Below, piece after piece: positions 8,522-15,166 of a DNA stretch of 15,166 bases. The first letter of the stretch is position 1; every line of letters begins with the position of its first letter. The notes under the pieces were generated by a model. That model was given only the letters and a program-made list of their open reading frames with translations. It made no database searches and was not told where the DNA came from. This DNA is from Rostrohypoxylon terebratum (taxonomy: Eukaryota; Ascomycota; Sordariomycetes; Xylariales; Hypoxylaceae): NCBI GenBank assembly GCA_022497145.1, contig MU386100.1:1-15166 (forward strand), read 5' to 3'. The position numbers and the translations under genes are program-made.

Positions 8522-11500
8522 AATGAGTGTTAAAAATTAATTAAACATTTTAAAGCAAGTATTATAATTTATTAATTAAATAAAAATAATTATTATATTA
8601 AAGTTAAAAAAGTAAAAAAAAAAAAATTTACGGTTGTAATATAAGCGGGGATATAACCTTATAAAACTAACTAACTTTAAGTTAACCCCGATTAAATATA
8701 ATACACACATCGTTTTTAAAATATTACCATTACTTTTTAAGCTTTATATTACACGTGATTACGCTTTATCTTTAACACATATATAAAGTGTTAAAGTAAC
8801 GTATTATAATAATAAAGTAAAAATTATTAAGATTTAATATAAAAAGTTTTAAAAAAAATAAAATATATTAATAAGATTATTTAATATAGTTTAAGTAAGT
8901 TAAAATTAATTTTAATAAAAGAATTATTATTTTATTTTAATTATAAAAAATTATAATAAGTTTTAATAATATATAATTTATAAAATAAATTAAGTTTTAT
9001 TTAAATATATCATTTAATTATATAAATAATTTTTTATATTATTTTTAATTAATAACAAATTTTTTTAAATATTTGTTAAACTCGATAGTTAATAAATCAT
9101 TAAAAATATCATTAATTTATTAAGAAAATATTATTTAAAAAAATTGTAATTATATTATTAATAAAATATAAATTTATTTTATTAATAATGTAAACATAAT
9201 AAACTTAAATAATAACAACGTAATTAAGTTAATCGAATAAATTACACTTTAAAATTACATTATAAACAAAGAAGTTTAAATTATTAAAATTAAAAACAAA
9301 AAAAACGTTAATAAAAAATTAAATATTATTAAAGCTTTATTAAAACATTTAATAAAAATAAATATAATTAACTAAAAAAGTAAAACTAATAAAATAGTTA
9401 AATAAATTTTATAAGTAACGTGTGCGTTTAACGTAACCGATAAATTAATAAAATAAAAACGTAACGATATATTAAATTTTAAAAATACCATTAAAAATAT
9501 AAAGAAAAATATTATAGTAATAAAATAAAATATAAACGAAGTAAAAACGTATTTAATACTAACATTAACACCCGTTAATAATAATATAATACTAATACTT
9601 ATAAGCTACTTTATAATAATAATGAAAAATATAATATAAAATTATATACTTATAATTATTATTCCTTTAGAAAAGTTAAAAAACTTATAATCAAAAAAGC
9701 TTAAACATTACCTAATAACATCCTTTATACCTTTAAAAAACTTATAAAACTAATAAATAATACTTTAAATAAAAATAAAAATATTATAGTAAAATATTTA
9801 TAAAATAATACTATCACGTTAATATTTTATTAAAAAAAATAAAGTATATAAATAAAACTAAAATTAAATTAATAAAACGTTTAAAACTTAAACTTTAAAT
9901 ATTAATTAAAACATATTTATTATTATTAAAAGCTTAAAAGTATTTTAGGTATAAAATACTTATATAATGTTAAAAGCCTTTATAAGATATGAAAAAATAA
10001 ACTAAGCTAAAAAACTAATAATTATTAAACAATAATAAGTTATTAATGATATATAAAAATCTTAATAAAAAACCGTAGGTAAAAATTTACGAAGAAAAAA
10101 TTAAGTTTTTATTAAAAAAAATTTTCTTAGAATTAATTATTAACTTGTTTAATATTTTAGTTAAACTATTATTAGTACATAATTATTTTAATATTTTTAA
10201 AAAAGTATATATGAATATAATTAAAAATATCTTTAAAAATATTAAGGTTTAAAAAGCTTTTAAAGAAAATATATTACTAATAAGTTTTTAATAAACTTAT
10301 AAAAAACTATTATAGCGCGTTTTAACCATTATTGTAAAATAAAGTTTTATATTTAAATACTACTTTAAAATATTTAAAAAAGTTATTATAATAATTTTAT
10401 TTAAATCAAGTAAAATATTTAATGAAAAAATGTTAATTAATACTTATAAACTAGTTTTATTATTAAATATTAAAAGAAAAATAATTAAATATATTACTAT
10501 TATAGCAAAATAAAAATATATTCTCTTTAAAAACTAAATAAATAATAAAGCATATAAATTTATAAAAATTGCAATATAAATAATAATAAAAAATATTTAG
10601 TTAATATAAAAACATAATAAAATGACTTTTTTATTATGATTAAATATTTTTAAAGCTTTTAATAATATAATATGTAAACGTTTTATATACGTATTATATA
10701 TAAAACGATTTTTAATATAAATAGTTAAATAAATTAAAAATTTTATAACAGATTAAAAAATCATTTTTAACCTTAATAAAAAACAATTAAAATATAAATC
10801 ATTTAAGCTTAAAATACTTTAAAACTTACTTTTATCTTTAATATTATTCTTATTTTACATTACTACTTTATATAAAAATTAAAATAAAATAATATCTTTA
10901 TTTTAAACTTTACTAATAACATAAATTTATTAATAATAATTATCATAAGTTGAAAAAAGTTTACCATATATATAAAGCGTAAATATTACAATATAAAATA
11001 ATATTTACATTGTAAAAAAATAAGCTAATATATTCTACTAAAGTATATTAACTTTATTAAAACATTATAAAATTAAATGAAATAATAATTAATTTAAGTA
11101 AAAATATATAATTTTTAAAAGTTTAATTAAATAAAAAATTAAAATAATCAAAGTATTTAAAGGTTATTAAAGTAAAAATAAAGCGTTAACGATATACGTT
11201 ATTAAAATTAATAGTTAAAACTTAAAGGTATAATATATCTTAAGTAAAGGAAATATATATTAAAGTAATTTATAACGTAATTATTTATAATGTAATAATG
11301 TAATATACTTTTAATACTAAAAATAAATTTAAAAATATTATTATTAAATTAGTTGTAACGTAATTAATATATTTATAAAAGGTAAGTAAAATGTATAAAG
11401 TTATATTTATAATTTTATTAAAATCGGAAATTAAATGCCTGCCTTTAAATATATATTTAAATATAAAAGTAATAAAATTTAAAAATAAAGTTCAAGCTAT

Positions 11501-12093
11501 TAAACTTTATAAGTAAATAATAAAAGCTGGATAAAAAATAAAAAAATAGATTTTTGGTAATTAAATAAACTAAAAGTATTATGGCTTTAACTTGGTAATA
11601 GAATTACGTAAAAATAAAAACTTTAACGATTATAAAACTAAAAAAAATAGTATATAAAATAAATTAATAACAAAAGCTTATAAAATACTTTATTTAAATA
11701 TTAAAAAAATAAAATAATACGAAATCATACCAAAATAACTTTATATTAAAAACGCCCTCGAAAATAATTAAAATAGAAAGGTTATATTTTAATTTACGTA
11801 AATATAAAGTGTTAATATTAATATAAATAAAAGCAAATAATATATTATATTATTATAAAATATTTACGCTTTACTCGTATAAAAAAAGTTAAAAAAACGT
11901 TTTATATTAAATGTGTTTAAAATTAAAGTTGATTATTTAAAGTTGTTATTATATAAGAAAAAACGATTTAATTATAAAATAAAAATAATAATTAAATAGT
12001 TTTTAAAATTAAAAATATTATTTATATATAAAAAGGTTTTACGTTTTATAAAAAAAGAAAAAATATAATAACTTAAAAAAAATAACAACGAAT
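8522..12093. other. Long RIPped relic block, no gene seen
   Basis: About 3.6 kb of A-rich DNA with TAA in all frames, probably one or more decayed transposons on the + strand, judged only from the A excess. I checked for copia and gypsy reverse-transcriptase signatures and integrase motifs and could not defend any. The stretch 11515-11610 keeps several TpG and GG words (AGCTGG, TTTTTGGTAA, ATGGCTTTAACTTGGTAATAG), so it is less mutated than its surroundings. No RNA gene or tandem array was seen. Confidence 0.45.
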
Positions 12094-12123
12094 TATTAAT
12101 GTATTAATAGTAATACATTAATA
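12094..12123. repeat. 13-bp perfect inverted repeat with 4-base loop
   Basis: TATTAATGTATTA (12094-12106) and TAATACATTAATA (12111-12123) are exact complements around ATAG. A further ATACATTA copy follows directly. In DNA this AT-rich, such palindromes arise easily, so no function is claimed. Confidence 0.7.
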
Positions 12124-13144
12124 CATTAAAATATAACATTACTACGGTAAAATTAGTTAAGAAGCACATTATAACGTATAACAACTAAGCTTAAACTTAA
12201 TTAAATATTAAAACAATTAAATCGGAAAGAATATAAATTAAAATATAAAAATAAGTAAACACTATAAAATTATATATAATTAATAATGTTAAGTTAACCC
12301 GGCATTAAAACGCTTATAACTTATTACTAAAAAAAAGGTAATCGGTTATAACTATTAACTCTTTTTGTATATTTATTTTTTTAATAAATAATTTTTTTTA
12401 AATTTTAATAAAAAAATATATAATATATTTTTTAATAATTATACCCGGTATCTCCGGATAATAATTTATATTATTTAACCTTTAAAAGATACTATCAACC
12501 TTCAACAATCTAATATTATTAGTAATATAACATTAAGATAAAAACTAAAATTTACATTTAAATAAAACTTTTTAAAATGAAAAGCTTATAATTAAATATA
12601 TTATGTTTAAATTTAACTACAATACACTTTTAACATAATTACTTAATTTATATAAAAAAATATAAAAATATTACAATATAAAATCTCCACTATAAAAAAC
12701 CTAACAGTAAACTATTTTATTATGATTATAATATTAATATAAAACTTTTTAAAATATAAATATTAATCTTTAAAATTCGTATTTAATTTAACGTTTAAAG
12801 ATTTATTAAAATATAACTTTATAAACCGTAATAAAACTATGAAAATAATATAATTTTCGGTTATTTTAATAAAAAACTATAAATCATTAACAATATAACT
12901 TATAAAGTTAAAAGTTTACTTATAACATTATATTTTACCCCGTTTTTTTATTTACCTTTAATTTTATATAACGTTTATAATGCGTTATTAATACACTTAT
13001 ATATTTATAAGTAAATTTAATTATAACACTTTGAATAAGCTTATAATTTTTAATATTAAAACCGAAACATTTTAAATAAAAAGTTAAAATAAAAACTACT
13101 TTAACTTAAAAGAAAACACGGGGAATAACTAATATAATTATAAC
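12124..13144 (-). other. RIPped relic block, C-biased on the + strand
   Basis: C exceeds G on the + strand over 12300-13140, unlike the A-rich blocks to the left, suggesting former coding on the - strand. At 12480-12510 several CpA survive (ACTATCAACCTTCAACAATC, 12491-12510). On the - strand this patch reads TGTTGAAGGTTGATAG, a start resembling that of some LTRs, but I found no matching end. No protein motif could be read. Confidence 0.4.
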
Positions 13145-13210
13145 AACGTTATTATTATTAAGATTATTATTACCGCCGTTATTATTATCGTTTCTCGTTT
13201 TTTTTTCGCG
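13145..13210 (-). pseudogene. Remnant of an Asp/Gly-rich acidic tract in a RIPped ORF
   Basis: On the - strand, codons from 13189 down to 13148 read D-N-N-N-G-G-N-N-N-L-N-N-N-N. If every TA here is restored to TG, each AAT or AAC following T becomes GAT or GAC, giving an acidic Asp tract interrupted by Gly-Gly and Leu. Lys/Arg-rich codons precede it at 13190-13210. Simple (GAT)n-type coding repeats mutated by RIP explain the ATT periodicity well. The parent protein is unknown. A non-coding ATT microsatellite is the main alternative. Confidence 0.4.
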
Positions 13211-14380
13211 TTTATTTTTATTTAACCATTTAAAAAAATTATAAAGTTAAAATTATTTATTAAAAATTTACGTTATAAATTTTACTTTTATATCACATTT
13301 TTAACGTTATATAACATTTTCTTTAAAACAAATAACCTTAAAAACCTTATTAAAAAAATAACGGTAAAAACTTATAATTACATTAATTACGAACTAAAAA
13401 TAATATAATTTAATATACACTTTAACTTAAAAATATATAATAAAGCTATTATTAAATAATCACGTAATAATAATATTAACACATATATTTATATATTCTA
13501 TTAATAACTTAAAAAGTAACTTTTATTTATTTTTATTAAAATAGTAAAATTTAACAGTTAAAATAATTAAAAACAATATAATTATATAATAACTACGAAA
13601 AATAAACGTAATAAAATTTTTTTTTTAACATTTAATTTTTACTTAAATATTTACTTAATAATAATTTTATATATTTAATAGAAAAAAACCTTTTATATAA
13701 TTAAACAATCAACGTAAAATTAAATAAATAAATAATTAATTAATTAATAATTGTTTATATAAGAAAATATATATATTAAAGTTAAATAAAAAATTTAAAA
13801 TAATTAAAATATAAAAAAATATAATTAATATTAAAATATTACTTAATTTACAATTTTAAATATAAAAACTTTTATATACTTTTAAATTATATTATAAAAG
13901 TTATAATATATTTTTTAAATAAAATAAACATAATTATAATAAATAAGATTATTTTTAAAATACATTAAAAAAGTAATTTTTTTATATGATTTTTCGATAA
14001 AAAACGTTTTTTAGAAACGTTTTACGTAATATTTTATAAGAGTATTAATAATTTTAAAATGTTAAATTTAAAAAATATAATATAATCGTTATTATAATAC
14101 ATATAAAAGAAATTACGTTATTGAAAACTTTTAAAAACGGTTAATATTTAAAATTACAACGATAATATAATGAATAAAAATATTATAAATGACAAAAAAA
14201 CCGTATACGTTTCAAACGCGGTAAGCTTAAAAAGAAAGTTAAAATTATACGTTATTAAGGTTTTAAACGAATATTTTAATAGTTATATTATTTTTTATAG
14301 TTTTATTTTAAAAGTAACTAAAAAGCGTTTTTACGACTTATAACGTTTTTTTTATAATAAATAAGAAGTTAATAAAATAA
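13211..14380. other. RIPped relic DNA, no gene seen
   Basis: No readable gene. There is simple sequence at about 13722-13750 (AAATAAATAAAT then TTAATTAATTAATTAA) and a pair of AAACGTTTT words at about 14004-14024. The stretch 14180-14345 keeps many CpG words (GTATACGTTTCAAACGCGG) and could be a moderately conserved coding relic, but I recognise no domain. Confidence 0.45.
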
Positions 14381-14453
14381 AAGTAAACGTTTTATAAAGT
14401 AAACGTTTTATAAAGTAAACGTTTTATAAAGTAAACGTTTTATAAAGTAAACG
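14381..14453. repeat. 16-bp perfect tandem repeat, about 4.6 units
   Basis: The unit AAGTAAACGTTTTATA occurs at 14381, 14397, 14413 and 14429 without a mismatch, then nine more bases of the unit before diverging at 14454. A period of 16 is not a multiple of three, so it does not encode a peptide repeat. Each unit contains the palindromic core AAACGTTT. Confidence 0.95.
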
Positions 14454-14811
14454 ACCTTTTAAAATTAATAAAGCATTTCGTCGAAAAATACCATTTATTC
14501 GAAGTTAATACGAATAAACTTACGTTAAAAAAACTTTAAAAAACCTTAAAAAAACGAAATAAATTAAAACGATTTATAAAAAAAATCGTTAAAACTTTAA
14601 ATTAAAATACGTTTAAATTTATAAAGTTATTAAAGGCTTTTTATAATTACTTAATAAACTTAAAATAAATCTTGGAAAAATATTTATTAATTAATACGTT
14701 AAATAAATATAAAGTTTATATATATATATATAAATTTATTTAATAAAAAAATATAAATTATAATAAAACATTAATTATAATAATATAAATAACATTATAA
14801 TAAATATTAAT
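14454..14811. other. RIPped relic DNA with a short TA run, no gene seen
   Basis: CpG remnants persist to about 14620 (CGTCGAAAAATACC, AAACGAAATAAATTAAAACG). After that the sequence is almost pure A/T, with (TA)n at about 14717-14732. No frame or motif is recognisable. Confidence 0.5.
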
Positions 14812-14889
14812 AATTATAACTAAAATTAAAAATTAAAATATAATATTAAGAATTATAACCGAAATTAAAGATTAAAATATAATATAAAT
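14812..14889. repeat. 39-bp tandem duplication with RIP-type differences
   Basis: Copy 1 (14812-14850) and copy 2 (14851-14889) align without gaps. Inside the body they differ at ACTAAA against ACCGAA and AAAAATT against AAAGATT, all C/T or G/A changes; the remaining mismatches are at the last few bases. Copy 2 is the less mutated one. Confidence 0.85.
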
Positions 14890-15075
14890 TAATTTTATCG
14901 GTATTTACTTAAATAAAAACCTCGAAAAAAATATTTATAAAATAATTAAAGAATATTTTAAAAAAGTCGTGCGTTTAAAAAAATAATTTTAAATTAATAA
15001 TTAAATTATTAAAACTATTATATAAGTTAAAATAATTTAAAATTACTTAATAAAAAAATTAGAAAAATATTATAT
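14890..15075. other. RIPped DNA up to the isochore edge
   Basis: AT-rich with scattered CpG (CCTCGAAAAAAA, GTCGTGCG at about 14968-14974) and no gene. It ends at AAATATTATAT immediately before the change in composition at 15076. Confidence 0.5.
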
Positions 15076-15166
15076 TGTGACGAACCTATACTTAGGCTTA
15101 GTAAGTATAGCTTCATAAGGGGGTCTTGATTTTAAGGTAACAGTAATTGTAGAGGTCAAGTGTAAT
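15076..15166 (+). other. Unmutated sequence at the right edge; isochore boundary or LTR start (partial)
   Basis: Composition changes abruptly at TGTGACGAACC (15076). CpA and TpG return (CTTCATAAGG, GGTAACAGTAATTGTAG, GTCAAGTGTAAT). A perfect 9-bp inverted repeat CTATACTTA / TAAGTATAG with a seven-base loop lies at 15086-15110. A TGTGACG start is usual for gypsy-type LTRs, so this may be the first 91 bases of an unRIPped LTR element. Equally it may be ordinary sequence flanking the repeat block. It is cut by the window end, and no protein was identified. Confidence 0.45.
15086..15110. repeat. 9-bp hairpin near the right boundary
   Basis: CTATACTTA (15086-15094) and TAAGTATAG (15102-15110) are exact complements around GGCTTAG. 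It lies ten bases inside the composition boundary, a position where terminal or subterminal inverted repeats of elements often occur. Confidence 0.75.

Larger units (their letters stand above)
1..15075. other. RIP-degraded AT-rich repeat block (AT-isochore)
   Basis: The whole stretch, apart from islands at 4735-4856 and 7462-7686, is extremely AT-rich with TpA in excess. CpA and TpG are rare, while CpG, CpC and CpT are still common. Hand-counted (CpA+TpG)/(ApC+GpT) is 2/6 at 1-60 and 2/5 at 6841-6900. Established knowledge: RIP in filamentous ascomycetes turns CpA into TpA on both strands of duplicated DNA. Retained CpG argues against simple deamination of methylated CpG. The block contains transposon relics with many TAA stops in all frames and no intact gene. 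I infer silenced, gene-free heterochromatin. Confidence 0.9.

Noticed and set aside
12094..12131. Functional palindrome or origin
   Set aside because: A 13-bp AT-only-type inverted repeat is readily produced by chance or by simple-repeat slippage in such DNA, and no other supporting feature is nearby.
14381..14453. CRISPR array
   Set aside because: The 16-bp units are directly adjacent with no spacers, and the context is eukaryotic transposon debris.
1..15075. Organellar (mitochondrial or plastid) or apicomplexan AT-rich genome
   Set aside because: There is no long ORF, tRNA or rRNA. CpG is retained while CpA and TpG are depleted, and a RIPped gypsy reverse transcriptase is present, all pointing to fungal nuclear repeats.
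1..15075. CpG-methylation decay as the cause of AT-richness
   Set aside because: CpG is one of the better-preserved C contexts here; the loss is in CpA and TpG.
1..15075. Centromere identity for the AT block
   Set aside because: Some ascomycete centromeres are RIPped AT-rich repeats, but nothing in the sequence distinguishes that from an ordinary AT-isochore; it would need CENP-A mapping.
8164..15121. Shared word ATAAGGGGGT at about 8169-8178 and about 15114-15123 as two copies of one LTR
   Set aside because: Only ten bases match. The flanks diverge at once, even allowing for C-to-T and G-to-A changes.

Overview
The window looks like nuclear DNA of a filamentous ascomycete (Pezizomycotina): an AT-rich repeat block, or AT-isochore, produced by repeat-induced point mutation (RIP). 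From 1 to about 15075 the sequence is almost entirely A and T. CpA and TpG are scarce, while CpG and other C contexts survive, which is the RIP signature and not that of ordinary CpG-methylation decay. Hand counts of (CpA+TpG)/(ApC+GpT) give about 0.33 at 1-60 and 0.4 at 6841-6900. They give about 1.55 at 4741-4840 and 2.3 at 7501-7560, so two short islands were not RIPped. I see no intact protein-coding gene, tRNA or rRNA; no reading frame longer than about 70 codons looks real.

Layout. (1) 1-1430 and 3100-4516 are two diverged copies of one element in opposite orientation, pointing away from each other around a 1.7 kb AT-rich spacer. The left copy runs off the window start. Most differences between them that I checked are transitions, as expected for two independently RIPped copies. 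(2) 4735-4856 is an unmutated island of about 120 bp rich in inverted repeats, with a good match to a tRNA-type box A. (3) 4860-6990 is RIPped DNA leading into 6991-7319, a recognisable wreck of a Ty3/gypsy reverse transcriptase on the + strand. (4) About 140 bp later an unmutated island of about 225 bp (7462-7686) has the look of a fungal LTR or other short non-autonomous element: CRE-like sites, a long hairpin, CAATC repeats and a TG...CA outline. (5) 7687-15075 is more RIPped relic DNA. It holds a former Asp/Gly tract on the - strand (about 13145-13189), a 16-bp perfect tandem array (14381-14453) and a 39-bp tandem duplication whose copies differ by RIP-type changes (14812-14889). (6) At 15076 composition switches sharply to normal, beginning TGTGACG with a 9-bp hairpin; this is either the isochore edge or the start of an unRIPped LTR.

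Nothing here works together as a pathway. The window is a transposon graveyard, and its interest lies in what escaped RIP (the two islands and the right edge) and in the paired inverted copies that record the RIP process.
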